From Symbiodinium sp. CCMP2592 (lineage: Eukaryota; Sar; Dinophyceae; Suessiales; Symbiodiniaceae): 64,000 nt of DNA. Location: contig CAJNDT010003402.1 of the NCBI GenBank assembly GCA_905221615.1, positions 424,750 to 488,749 of the forward strand. The letters are read 5' to 3'. The first letter of the stretch is position 1. Every line of letters begins with the position of its first letter. Shown here piece after piece: positions 44,299 through 57,300 of this stretch. Both the position numbers and the translations under genes were made by a program. The notes below the pieces were generated by a model. That model was not told the DNA's origin. It ran no database searches and was given only the letters and a program-made list of their open reading frames with translations.

Positions 44299-44438
44299 AA
44301 ATTTGGAGTTCGGGGCTTCGGGTGCCGGGTCCAGTGCTACTTAGAGGATCATGGGACTTAGTAACTAGGGTTATGCTTTAAAGGGCTCCTTTAAAGGGGA
44401 TCTATAGGGGTTCCATTATAAGAGGGGTTTTAGGGTCT

Positions 44439-44550
44439 ACTTAGAGGATCCTGGGACTTAGTAACTAGGTTTATAATTAGGGTAACTATACTTGTAACCC
44501 CAATTAACGTACTTATAACCTTACTTACTAAGTCCCATGATCCTCCAAGT
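44439..44550. repeat. Family-A MITE copy 4, with adjacent half copy
   Basis: Complete arms, plus a truncated family-A start about 100 bp upstream (44339-44375). Confidence 0.8.
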
Positions 44551-45360
44551 AGTGCTAGGGCTTACGCTTGAAGAAACCACGAACCGTCCTAGCTATTCCA
44601 TGCCAGAAAGGATTTCACACCCACGAAGCCAATGGTACGTGGTCACAGTGCGCTAAGCCCTCAGCCCCTTTCTGTGGAAACCCTTACACTCAAATCGATT
44701 TGAAGACATGTTTTTGGCTGCAGAGGCACGGCGTCGTGGTGGTTCAGAGCTTCAGGCCCGGGGTAGAGGTCAGACTGAACCCTCAATAATAAAATTGCGA
44801 GCTTCGCGAAGTCAAGAACCACAGCACCAAGTACCCCAGTCGCGCAGACTCTCACTCAAACGCTCGCAATCCCTGAGCACTAGGGGGCTTGGGGCATTTG
44901 TGATTGACAGATGTTGGCCTAAGGCCCACAGCGAATTCAGGGCTTCAGCGATTCGGAGTTAGTAGGAGCCGCCGCGACGCCGTGGTGTCGGCTTCATTCA
45001 GTCGGGGCTTCGGGTTGAGGGATTCGGGGTTTAGGGTTGAGGGTTGTGGGATTTTGGAATTTTCGCCCTCATGACTGTAGATGGTGGGGTTCCTTAGGTA
45101 TATTGGAAAAGTGTACAGTTTGAATTCATCTGTGGATGCTCGCAACAAAAAACACCTCTACTCCATATGTGAACGTATGACCTACACAACCCACACCGGC
45201 ATGTTGCAAAAAAGAACGTTCAGGTAATTTAGAGGGCCGAAGTAAGCACAACAGGGTTCAGTGGCATGTTAGCATTTACATGACGATGTTCGTGAACCCT
45301 CAGGAGGAATGTTACCACTTGTTCAAGCCCTGCAGAAGATGCTGGGTACCTGAAAACTCG

Positions 45361-45475
45361 AAAAACCCTAAACCCTGAACCCCAAACCCTAAACCCTAAA
45401 CCCTAAACCCTAAACCCTAAACCCTGAACCCCAAACCCTAAACCTTAAACCTTAAACCCTAAACCCTAAACCCTG
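45361..45475 (-). repeat. Interstitial CCCTAAA array
   Basis: About fifteen CCCTAAA or near-variant units in the orientation opposite to the arrays at 571-1926, 40886, 43417 and 43857. A short array in the same opposite orientation is at 63187-63230. Confidence 0.85.
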
Positions 45476-46296
45476 CTGCCTCAAACCCTTCGAACCCGTA
45501 AGGCTCTGGACCCAAAAGACGGCGTTCTGGTAGCAGCTTTCTGTTCTAATCCCTATCTACCGAACTCTCGGTGTGTGTATATATATATATATGTACGATT
45601 ATACCACGAAATAGAACCATATTTTAAGTATGACGGACCATGACGAACTCGATACCAAACCCCGATCAGAGAACCCTATACTAGAACCCTCATGGAACCT
45701 TTACAAAAGCCTTTTGAAAGATATGTGTGTGGTCGAGTCTCTTCGAGCACTTCTGCTTCAGGAAGCGCAATGCGCCTCCCGTCTGGGAGAAGAACTCCTG
45801 GAAGCTCCGCGCGTGTATCATTTACTAGGCTCCCCAGTCTAATGTAGGAACCTGATTAAGAAATCTTGGGCCTTTATCAGGGTTCCTTATATGAATCCTA
45901 TTATTTGGGGTTATAGGCCCATGTACCCTTAATCATAGGATACGCTTTTCCTGTCTTTCGAAGTTCGAACTGCACAAGGGAACCCGACATTCAGCCGGCA
46001 AACAGCACTACTTGCTGGAGAAGCCAGTGTATAAAGGGTTTCATAAGGGTGCTATGCACAGGATTTGGGGCTTAGTGTTTGTGGTTTAGAGTTCAGAGTT
46101 TGGGGCTGTGGGCTTGCCGTGGAATGGCGCGTAGGGGATTGTATCTTGCGCAAAGGCTATGTCGAGAGCATGGTGCTGTGGCGACGAGCGGTGAAAGCCC
46201 GTCTATGAAAACATGTTCCGGTACCGGTCGGACGTGTGGGTGCTGTGCTACGGTCTCCATAGCTGTGGCGATAGGCCGACGGGCTTAATAAGCTCC

Positions 46297-46313
46297 GGGG
46301 GGGGGGGGGGGGG
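46297..46313 (+). repeat. Homopolymer G17
   Basis: Seventeen consecutive G bases. The length should be treated as uncertain, because such runs are error-prone. Confidence 0.9.
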
Positions 46314-46916
46314 TATGCATCCAGTTTCGAATTTGAGGTTTCGGGTTGCCGGTTTAGGGCTTAAGGTTTGGGGTGTAGGGTGTTGGACTCAAGGTTTTGG
46401 GCTTGGGATAAGATAAGGATTTTCATAAGGTGTCATGCATCTGTAACCCAGTTTCACACGGCTTTTGTGGCGGGGGCTTCATCGGGGCTTAAGACTGGAG
46501 GTAGACAAGCATTTCTCTACATCAGTGTCTCTTTTTCGAGGGCCAGATCAAATTTAACGAGAGGCGTACTCTTTGAGGATCCAAAACGCGACCCGAAATG
46601 ACAACAAGCAACTGACGATATTGCAACTGGTCGGAGCTCCAGTGTAAACAGACCCGGTGACAATGATAGCAATCAACCCTCAAAGGAGTGAACCGTTTTT
46701 GTTCCTGATCCGTGTATGGATCCAACTCTGACCCTGCTCATGAACCCCATCTCTTTTGATCTTCAAGGGATATCTAGGAAAAGCTTCATTACCTACCCTC
46801 ACATATGTAGCGCCCCACACCCAACACAAGCGACCATACACTCAAAGGATGACATGGAAACGAGCTGACAAGGGCGCCGCACACCCCACAACCCTACTGA
46901 TTTCTGGTGTTGGGTA

Positions 46917-47027
46917 CTTAAAGGATCATGGGACTTAGTAATTAGGGTTATAATTAGGGTAACTATACTTATAACCCCAATTAAGGTACTTATAACTTTC
47001 CTTACTAAGTCCCATGATCCTCCAAGT
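46917..47027. repeat. Family-A MITE copy 5
   Basis: Starts ACTTAAAGGATCATGGGACT and ends CCCATGATCCTCCAAGT. Confidence 0.85.
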
Positions 47028-47392
47028 AGTGGCTATAGTCAGTTCTTTAGTGTGTGTGTGTGTATCCTATCCTGCCATGTTGGTACTGGCCTACGTCCGA
47101 AACAACTACACATACCCTCAGCCCTCAGCCACCTTTGGCCCAAACTCGGAACCCGCTGAGGGAGCTGCTGTGGTGTATCCTTCTGCCGCCATGTCCCAGG
47201 GTTTGCCGTAGACCTTTTGATGGACTTCTAGGTGGGGCTTTTAGAGCCTTTGCTCCATATTAGTAAATAAGATCCTCTTAAGCCCAATAAGGGAAAATAT
47301 AAAATGTCCCAAAGCCCTACCTAGACTTCGGGTCTTACCGGAGGCTCCTCTGGTCAGCTTCGGGCTGGATCAGCTTGTTGGGTCCATTCTTT

Positions 47393-47488
47393 AGGGGCCT
47401 TAATAATTACCTATACTATTTTGGGGGTTTCCTTATTCACTTATAGCATAATGGGCCCCAAAACCTATTGTAATTATTAAGGCCCCCA
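47393..47488. repeat. Family-B MITE copy
   Basis: It starts AGGGGCCTTAATAATTACC and ends TAATTATTAAGGCCCCC. Both arms are well preserved. Confidence 0.85.
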
Positions 47489-47762
47489 TACTGATTTCTG
47501 GCTTAGGGTTCTGCAGTTCAGGATTGCGTTATTCTTCATTTTTAGGAGCCTTCCCCAACACGGTCTTCTGCGAGGTGCAACGTGTAAAAAATGGTCTGGT
47601 GGTGTGTGTAGGCGCAAGGCTCGCACCGTGCTCCCGTCGTAATTCCCAGCCGAATCACCATGACCCTGCACGCCGCACAAACATGTTAACTACATAAAAC
47701 CACGATAAAGCACCAGGGCACGCTACCAAACCACCACAACAAGCTGGATTCGAATGGCTAAT

Positions 47763-47782
47763 ATAGGGGCCTCAATAGTTAG
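47763..47782. repeat. Left piece of family-B MITE split by the copia element
   Basis: ATAGGGGCCTCAATAGTTAG precedes the LTR, and the MITE resumes at 60146 as GTTAGAATAGGGTTTTGG and runs to about 60228. GTTAG is present on both sides (47778-47782 and 60146-60150) as the 5-bp target duplication. Confidence 0.9.
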
Positions 47783-47963
47783 TTTTTTCGAGGAGCTACC
47801 GGGGAAGGGCCTTTAGAAGAACCTGGCTACCTAAGCTTTGGACTCTAGGCTCAACCCTGAACTTACACCCCGAAAGCACGCAACAACTTTATATACGCTG
47901 AGCAAAAAGGCCTTCGGCGTGTCATCTTGCGCAGGGGCTCATGCTGAAGCTGAAACTCCAACA
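47783..47963 (-). repeat. 3' LTR of the copia element (181 bp)
   Basis: It matches 59965-60145 base for base by eye (offset 12182). A TATA-like GTATATAAAG in the sense direction lies at 47887-47896. Confidence 0.95.
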
Positions 47964-47974
47964 CTCCCCCCTTT
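47964..47974 (-). promoter_or_regulatory. Polypurine tract
   Basis: The sense-strand AAAGGGGGGAG abuts the 3' LTR exactly, as required for plus-strand DNA priming. A small hairpin (CTTTGCG/CGCAAAG) lies just upstream in the sense direction. Confidence 0.85.
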
Positions 47975-48381
47975 GCGCTTCGCAAAGACTACACGGCCTT
48001 TTTTCCTGTGAACTTCTGCCTCTAAGAGGAATTCGCTCATTCAGGAGTTTCCGCGGCCATCTACAATAGAGCTCAAGGCCTTTCGAAAGAAACAGAAGAT
48101 AGAAGACGACCTAAATTATGGTATTTAAAAGCCCCTTTAACCCCGCGGTACCGCCTCAAAAATCCACAAGGGAAGGACGGATGGTGGCACGGCGAGGAGG
48201 GAGGAAAGAAGTCGAGGGCCTGACTAGCCCCGAAGGAAGGCTAAGTCCAGCCATGAGGAAGAAAGCGACACTTACAGGCCGCTGCAAAAGTCCAGGCCGG
48301 CAGGCAGCGGATCAGTTTAACGAGTTGGTGCTCGGAGGCTATGGTAGCCTGCAAGGCATTGGTTGCCTTGAAGTCCATCAC

Positions 48382-51300
48382 TCACCCTCCCCTGCGGCGT
48401 CGAAGTCCAGTAGGGAGATTAGTATGGAAGACCGTGCGGCCAACTACACAGTCACTGCACGGAAGCAGCGATGAATGATCCCGGTTTCGGAGATGGTAGC
48501 ACTCGGGATTTTGATGCCAGTGGGAGCCGCTGGAGGTGGAATGGCTCACCAGGTCGATTGGATGACGGTAGGCAGCTGCAGGAGCAGCTGGAAGAACAGG
48601 AGGAAGAGGAGCGTAGTCCTCAGGATTGGTATTCACTCCGATGGATCGAAGATTCGAAGTGGATCTAGAAGATAAAGAGGCTCCACCGGGAAGTCGAGCA
48701 CCGATGGAGGAGGACGAACCCCTGGGAAGTCGAGCACCAGGGACTGGCAACTGTGTGGAAGAGGAAGGCGGGGTGCTTGCGGCAGGCTGCTGCGTGGTCC
48801 CAGAATCGGGCGAGGAATGCACATCCAGAACCCCGGGAAATCGAGCACCGAGGCCTGGGAACACGTACGCAACTAAGCCTAAGAACCTCCTAAGGAATGA
48901 CCTAAAACCCTCGTAGGCTAAGATCACAACCGTAAGGTACACTATAACCCAACCCCAACCCTCAGGCTCAGGAGAGCCTTGCCCTTTCAGAAGCAGGGCA
49001 CAGCATGCCAGCACTGCAGCTAGCCGCAACCTACAATCCTCAGACGGATTCTTAACCCCTAAAAACGGCAACATGTCGCCGAACTTTGAGGCTGTCATCG
49101 CCTTTGTAAGGATGTCGGCGGGCATCAGCAAGCCGCTTAAGTGATAAACCGTCCAAACACCATTTTCGATCCTTTCACGTAGGGCATGGGACCTAAGTCT
49201 TAAGTGGCGGGATCTCCAGGAAGTTGGGGGGCCGCTTACAATGCTTATTGCTGAAGAATTATCTCCGAAGAGGGATCGAGTAAGGGGCTCTGGAAAGATC
49301 TCCCCAATCAAGGCCTCAACAGCTTCAGCTGCTTGCACAACACAGACGTAGCTGATCAGCTCGCTCTCAGCGGTTGACAGAGCAGTCAGCGTCTGGCGGC
49401 CAGATTCCCAGTGGAGCGGAGCTCCAGCCCAGCACACTAGCAGACCCTGGTGGGATCTGCCTGAACTTGGCCCAAAAGAGGCGTCTGCAAAAGCATGCAG
49501 CGTCGTTTCAACGACGGGCCTTGGATACTGTTGAGAGGCCCCGCAGTCTCCAGGAGGAGGGCCATACACAATGCACTGGGAGGGTGAAGAATTCAAGAAA
49601 CGCAACACTCCCTGCCCAATGCTTAGCGCATCCTTTGGCCTCTTGGTGGTCAACTGTGCCATGCGGCTGACTGGAAAAGACAGCTCGGGGCGCGCTCGAA
49701 CTGAGAGCCACAGTAGCTCACCAGTGATGCTTTGAGCGGCCTTAACCGCTTCTGGATCAACCGGGTCATCACGGCTTTCGCCATCATCGAAGTTGGCTGA
49801 CCACGCGGCACATGGAGACTTGGCACTCCCCTGCACGTTGTGCCTCTTCAAGAGTTCCTTGATGTACTTGGTCTGCCCAATCAAGAGACCATCAGCAGAC
49901 TCCGAAATCTCAAGACCGCAATATTCAACTGGGCCATCTTCAGTATGCGTAAATGCGCTGCACTCCCATGTGGCCTTGATTTTTTCAAGAAGAGCAGATC
50001 GCTCCGACCAGGGTCCCAACACTAGGAGGTCATCGACATACCAACACATCAAGGCAACAGTCTCGCCGCAAGGGGACTTGACGAGCCAAATGTTGGGGTC
50101 AGCAACGCACTGTTGCAAGTGGCGGTTCTCGCCATCAACGGTCCAGGTCAGGACTCTGCAGGTTTTGTCCCGGAGGCGGGACCAAGCCCGAGGGGAGGTC
50201 TGGAGTCCATAGAGAGCACCGTGGACTCTCCACTTGTAGCCCCTCGGGATAACTCCCGCGGCATACAGCACCTTAGGTGGATTGCAGATCAGATACTCTG
50301 CCTCCTGCTCATCAAGAGGAGCGTTGAGGAAGGCAGTCTTGACATCAGTTCCTGAACCACCGTGCTTCCTCATGCCCGCCCATCTCAAGGCAGTGCGGAT
50401 CGAAAGAGAATCTGCTCCTCCGGCATAGAAGGACTCTGCCGCCCTTTCCTCGGACCACTTTTGAAAATTGCCGCAAATTACAGCTCTATACTTATTTCTC
50501 TTAGTGGATCCGGGAGCTACTGGGGGCTTTTCAGTGGCAACACCCCGGCCGGGGAGGATCTCTACATCTTCACCATCTAAAATCCATTTTTCAACTTGAC
50601 TATCTGCCACAAGCTCAACAGCACCCTTCGAAATCAAGGAATCGCACTCTGCTTTCATGGCATCCCGCCATTCATGCAGTTTCTCACGAACTTCCTCATT
50701 CGAGACGATGCGGGTATGCAGCAAGGGCTGAGACTCAAGATGTTCTGCTGCAGGGGCAGCGGCACACACCCTCCACGAGGAGGAACTGACAGGCTCATCG
50801 CAGCCATACAGGCGCGCAAGTTCTAGATGCCAGCCCAACTCATTTCGAAGGGAGGAGGCTTCGCGCATCGCCTGCAAGGTGATAGGGTCAACTGGGCCTT
50901 CGGAAGAAGCGCCCACAACAGATCGTTGCAGTGACTTCAAGAAATGCGTCACTGCTTGGTGCATTTGCTCATATCCCTGAGTCACCTGACTCCACGATTC
51001 CTCTGCCGGGAGGTCTGCTTCCTCTTCACCTGAGTCACACTCATCTGGAAGCGATTTCGACACACCGTCTCCAGGAGAGGGTTCTCCGATGACGGAAGAC
51101 GACGACAGAGGCTCAAGGTCCTGGATTGGCATATTCACCCATCTCAAGCTTAGAAGATCCGAAGAAGTTAACTTTTCAAGAGATCTAGGGGTGTAGCCCA
51201 AAACCAGGATTTTGTCTCCTTCCCAACTTCCAGACTTATGGAGATCACGCGGGGGGAAACTAAGCCAGGCATTTGGCGGAAGAGGCATCTCATGGCCCCG

Positions 51301-54300
51301 GACCTCAAGAGAACCTGAGCCTTGCCCGACATTCCAAACCACATTCATTGACTCAAGGGAATTGTGAGAGTCCCGATGAATCTCTGACTCAATGTTGACG
51401 ACAAAGCCAACGGAGGCAAAGCAATGCCCAGTGCGGTGGAAGAGGCTCACAGCAAGAAGGCGAGTGAGCCACGGGCACTCATGCACCGTATTGGTGATTC
51501 CAACCTTAGCACTGAAAACCCAAGCCCCGGAAGACCAGAACCAAGGAGGGAGCGTTGCTCCCGAAGCTTCGTCTTTCTGGTTCCCGGCAAGAGGGCGCTT
51601 CGCGATCCGATTGATCGCTTTCTTATCTTGAACGTGCAAACGGATAGCATTTGCAAGCTGACCCGTGGAAACGGAGTTTCCTTCAAGAAGCACCTGCTTG
51701 CAGAAGGTCTCACACGGAGAGAACGCTTCTGTTGCCGACGGGGAACCGCCAGAGTTAGAGAAGAGCCGAGCAACACGAAAGGCAGGCCCAGCATCAGGAT
51801 CCCGACGCGGAGAACGATCTCTCCTGTTCTCAAAGGGCGGAGGCCCTTGGGGATTGGGAACTGGGTTGCGACCGGTCTCTTCAGAAGAGCGGAACCGATC
51901 TTGCCATATCATGTTACTTTCGATCAGAAACCACTGAGGGGGTTGGCCATATCGGATGGCCCGGTAATGGTAGGCGCGACGATTGGGTTCGCCTTCAAAG
52001 TCGACGACCCTTTCGGTTTCTACGACGCCAAGGAGATCAAGCTCGTACTCAGTGTTTTGATCATTCAAGCCACCGGGCTGGTACCCAAACACATAGGGCA
52101 CAGGAGAATTGGTATGCCGGTGATCCCAAATCATACGCACCTCAGGCATGACGGCCCAATTTCGACCTCGAAGGGCAAACAGCCCTATCATAAAGGCATG
52201 CTCGGGGTTGTGCATGGTGTGAAGCAAACAGCCAAAGTTTTGCAGATCGAGCTCATTCCAGCCACTGGCTGGTTCATCGACTGGACGACCACGTTGGAGT
52301 CGTTCTGCTTCCCGATCACTCAGCACGGCATACCGGCGGTCCCATCGCGGAGTTGGGACATTCACATCCGCTCTATCATTATGATCAAGTTTTTTCAACC
52401 AAAAGTCATACATCGACGGGGCGGGGGCTTCAGGCACCGTGGAAGTGGCTGTTCCTAAGGCGATGGCTTTAACCCTTTCAGGGACATCATAGCCACCCGC
52501 ACTTTCAGGATTATCCTCTAACCAACGGGCTATCATAGCTCCAACCACAATCCAGCCAACCTTAGGCTCAAGAGCGTTGGGAAGCATACGGCCTCCTCGT
52601 TGCTCGGACTGGAAACCCCGAATTGCATAATGCAACGTTTTTTCAAGATCATCATCATTCTCAAGAACTTCCACACAGCCCTGCAGCCCAATCTGAATGA
52701 TGTAAGGGCTCAGCGGTGCACCTGACTGGAGCATGTGGCATAAAGGATTGCTGGGAGGATCAATGGTCCATTCAGCGATGCTAGATTGCAGGGTGGAGTA
52801 AGTATCCACAGTGGAGGTGTTCCCAGAACTAGAAGACACCGGGCCCGTTGCTGACACATCCAGCGATCCTGAAGAAAAGCTGGACACCGAACCAGACGGG
52901 TCTGGGACCGCAGGAGCTTCAGCAGGCATGGGTGACGAGTAGCCTTGGCCGGGACGGTCGGCAGCACTCGAGGTCTCAGCAAGCATTGGTGGCGGATAGC
53001 CTTGGCTAGATGAAGCGCTGTAGGACCCTGAGGCACTGGAGGCCTCGTCCTTCACTCGGAATGCCCGAATATGAGGCGGGTCAATGGGACCAGGCACAGC
53101 TAAGGGACTGGGTGGCTCCTGTTCAAAGAGTCGCAAGACTACAACCCGAATCTCATAGGTCCGAAAGTCCCTTATGGTGAAGGCAACTAGCCTATCCCCA
53201 AATGCGCTATCATCGGCATACCAGCCATCATCATCATGGTGCTGAAGAACCTCAAACAATGGGGCCCGGCGGCCATCGGCATCTTGATATTCCATGGTGG
53301 GATAGCGATCCCAGCGGTGATTTCTCAAGGTACCCCGAAGAAGGAGGAAGGGGATTTCGGTATCCCCATCAACAGGATCACCAGGATCCAAGAAGCGGGT
53401 AAGGTCCGACATCTGACGTTCAAATTCCTCCTCTTCAAGATAACACACCGCTGCCCACTGCTCAGGAGACATGTAGGCAAAGGAGACCTGAAGCACGCGG
53501 TGGTTGATGCCTTGCACATTTCTGCCACCAGGGGCTGGATTAGCCTCAGGCATACGCTGTGGGTTCGGACCCACAAACCTTAGAACCCGATGCCCACAAG
53601 GCTCCCCCGGGCCTCTTGAACCCTCGCCCAAATTGATAGGCGGCATTCCCGGAGCGTCATCCGCTTCACGGGTTTCTGCAATCTCCCCCGGGCTCTCTGA
53701 ACATGAGTCCTCTCCGGATTCCCTTCTATCCTCAGAAGAAAAAACCTCATCAGACGCAGCTGGATCTTCACAGACACCTTGCAAGGTCGAGAACTCCTGC
53801 TGGGGAACTTCCGGCATCCCAGCTGTCTGTGGAAAGTCAGACGAATCTGACAAGAAGTCAACCGGCCCATCCGAACCAGCTTTCAAGGAATCCTCAGACT
53901 CAGAAAAACTCCGACGGGAAAATTCGCCCGAACCGTAAAAATCCGAAAAATCTGCTATGGCACTCATCCCCCCCGCAGCAGGAAGAGAAGGGCCTTGCAA
54001 CGTGACCCGAACAGAAGGGCCCTTGGAGCCGTGACGGTAGTGGGGCGTCGGCAAAAACGCACCTGTGCTGGAACCCGACAAGGGCTTCGGCCTAAGAGGA
54101 GGCTCAGCAGGCTCAGACGGAGGGCGCGGCCGGTAATCAACAGGATACACCGCCGACGTAATGCACACCGTGTCATCCTCAAACAGCACAAGGTACGAAG
54201 ACAAGGTCTGCGGAGCCGGGCCAATCAGGACTCCAGACCGAGTTCGGGACAGCCAAACATCCCTGTGGCGAAGGCGCTTGCGAGCCTCAACAGGCGTGCC

Positions 54301-57300
54301 GTAAGCCAGCAAAGACCTGGCCGCACCACCCAAACGAACAAGGCCCTTACGCCACATCACTTCTCCGGCATGTCTCACTGCCGTGGGCCAGTGGCACGAA
54401 GGCAGATTCGCCGAAAGAAGAGCTCTGCGGGCCGCTCGCTTGACTTCTCGAATCGCGACCTCAGCGGCGCCGTTTGAGGGATGGTCCTCAGGGGCTGTCC
54501 TTGTGGAGTGAATGCCCTGCTCGGCTAGAAACCTTTCGAGCGAATCACTCAAGTATTCCCGAGCCCTGTCGCTATGGAAGCGAAAGCACGGAATGCCAAA
54601 CGCTCGGAGGCGGGCAACAGCACGCATGATTGCAAGCTGCACATTGAAGGACTGGCGGGTCTTCAGCGGTTCAGCCCACACCAAAGTCACAAACTCTTGA
54701 CCATCATCAGAGTCACTGCCCTCAGGCTGAAGCGGCGGAGGCTTGTGAGGAGATTTAACCTCAAAGCTCACAGGAAGAGCTGAGTCATCATCCTCCCCCG
54801 GCGTGGAAGAAACCCCAACGGCCGAGCTTGGCTCTTCAAGGAAGTCATCCCCAAGCTTTGTGTACACCTTAACCCGAGAAGGCTGCTCAGCATCCCCCCT
54901 TAAGGGCTCTCCGGTAACATGCACCGGCTGGTAGATCAAGCTTGCATGGGGATCCTCCTTATCCTGGGCCTTAGCCTCATCAACCTTTTCTTGGAAAGCT
55001 ATTTCAGAAGACTTATCCCGCCACTCCTTCTTATCACTTTTGACCGGCACCCTTATTGTGAAAATCACAAAATACCTGCACGCTCCTCCAAAGTCCCGGC
55101 CCTTGTGGTACGGACCCGCAACATCACTGGAGAGCTCAAACAGATGCGGATGCTTCGTGAAGTGGGAGCGATCGCGGGAAGCTCCTTGAATGCAAATTGG
55201 GCAATCATTGCGATACGGCAAATGATCTGCTTGGCAGTGCCTTTCCCAAACCTCGGGTGACATCTTCGCCACAGTGGCTTCCTGGCACAAGTTGAGAAGG
55301 AGTCCTTCCCGCTCACGGGTGTGAGCCTGCAAGCGCTCAAAGCTGACACAGCAGTAGTCATCCCAGGCCCGCAGAACCCGGCTAACAAGCCCGGGAGCCC
55401 ACTCCTTGCCGTAGAAGTTAGAAGCCGGGGCTTCAATCACCTCTGGAGGAAGCTTCAGCTCATGAAGAGACTCATACAGCTGAAAGCTGCTGGTATACAC
55501 GGCAGTGGCCTTAGAGCAGGGATGGCCAAGAGTGCCCTGGTCGAAGCTGGCGGTCCATCCCCCCAGACACACAGAAACATTCTCATACTCGGGCCATTCC
55601 CACGCAGTGGAAGTCTCAGGCATTTCCAAGCAGTTGAAGAACTTCTCTTTGGCACACGAGGCCACAAAGGTCAACAGCAGAGACCGGAGGAACAACAGGG
55701 TGTCCCGATCAACCAAAGCACGATCGGACGGGCTGAGGTCTGAAAACCCAAACCTATCATCCCCCTCTTCCCCTCGGAACTTCAAGCCATTCGAGGAGGA
55801 CGCCAGGGCCTCAGGATTGAAGGTCCTGCTTGGCGGGCCACATACGACCCCATCGATGACACCCAGGGTGGCTGCCCGCAGCAGCATGCCAAACACATCA
55901 TCAGAAAGAAGGTCCGATCCCCTGGAAATATCAACCTCAAGCACTTGGCCGACAGAATGTCGCCACCGCTGCTTTCCAGCAAACAGATGCACCAAGGTTG
56001 GGACCTGAGGGTCAAACAGCTGTCTCCTGGTCCGGCGGTTGAAAGGAACGCAGGAGGGATCAAAGGTGGGACTCACCGCAACCTGAGACGCTAACCTTTC
56101 TGGGAGCCCAGGAAAGAGGGTCTTAACGATCAGCTGCAGCTCACTTTCGCTGCACGAATCTGCCGCCACATGGGCTGCAACCCACTCCCTTAGGGACGAA
56201 AGCCCAACCTCCTCCTGGCCAACTGATCGCTGCCAAAGCTGTTGCGATACGGCCCTTGAGGTCTCACGGCGCAAGAGGAAGCGCTCATACTCGCCAATCA
56301 GGCGAAGCACCAGAAACTCTGGCAACTCAGGAGTGCCATCCTTGAGTCTCACCGGGAGGATCCCGAGACCTGGATGCCGCACGTGAATGCCCCGGTCAGT
56401 CCAGTTGATCTCACAGCCCAAAAGCGGCAACGCATGCATTGGCAAGATTGGCTGCACTGACTCCCTGACCAACAACGTCCCGGCGGAGTTCACATGCATC
56501 AGAGCCTCGCCGACCGCGAGAGACACGCTCACCGGGCGGGACTCCTGGATTTCCTGAGGCGATGCCTGGCGGAGAGAAGCGGAGGCCCCGCTATCCAACA
56601 AGCCGTAGCCCGTCGGGTTGCTCACAGCACTAAGCCGCAAGGCCTTGGTCTTGATCGACCTTAGCACACTCAAGATTTCTGCATTGATGGCTGCGTTGCC
56701 ATCCCCCTGACTCGGAGCTGCAGCCTCTGCCTGGTCATTCGCGGTCCCAGCAGGCGCGGTTTGAGGGTCTACGGTAGCAACCTTAGGTTTACCCCCAGGC
56801 TTGCCTTCCTTACCCTTACCTTCCTTAGCCTTACACTTCGCCTTACCCTTAGGAGAGGAATCGGCAGGGGCCTTTGGTGTCTTAGGGCTAGTGGAAGGGG
56901 ACTCCTCATTGGCAGCCTTAGCCTCCGCCTTTAACCTGGCTTTCACCGGGCATGAGTCCGCCCAGTGATCTTCGGCACTGCAACAGAAGCATCGGCCCCG
57001 CATCTTTTCTTCATCCTGGTCGTGGTAGAACTGACAGGACGACCCGTACGTGCAACCGCCAGCCGTTAGCCAGCTTCTGCAAGGTTTCATGCCTGCACCC
57101 GGCGACTTAGGTCCCGCTGGAGAAGTCTTGGCCTTCGGGGTACTTGGAGACGTCTGCAAGCGCTGCAAGCGCTGCTTCTTAGCATCATCCCCTCGGCCCG
57201 GAACCTCATCCTTCACAGGATTGTCATCTGTGGAGTGCATCAGGTGCTCCACCTCCGCCTGCATCATTCGACACAACTCCGACACAGCGTCGGAGGTCGG

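Larger units (their letters stand above)
44551..46916. other. Non-coding stretch
   Basis: No gene is supported. It contains a CCCTAAA array (45361-45475, minus orientation of the telomeric unit), TA repeats at about 45573-45593, and a run of 17 G at 46297-46313. Confidence 0.6.

Noticed and set aside
51424-52458. Plus-strand ORF of 344 codons inside the copia element
   Set aside because: It is antisense to the uninterrupted polyprotein, with no recognisable motifs.
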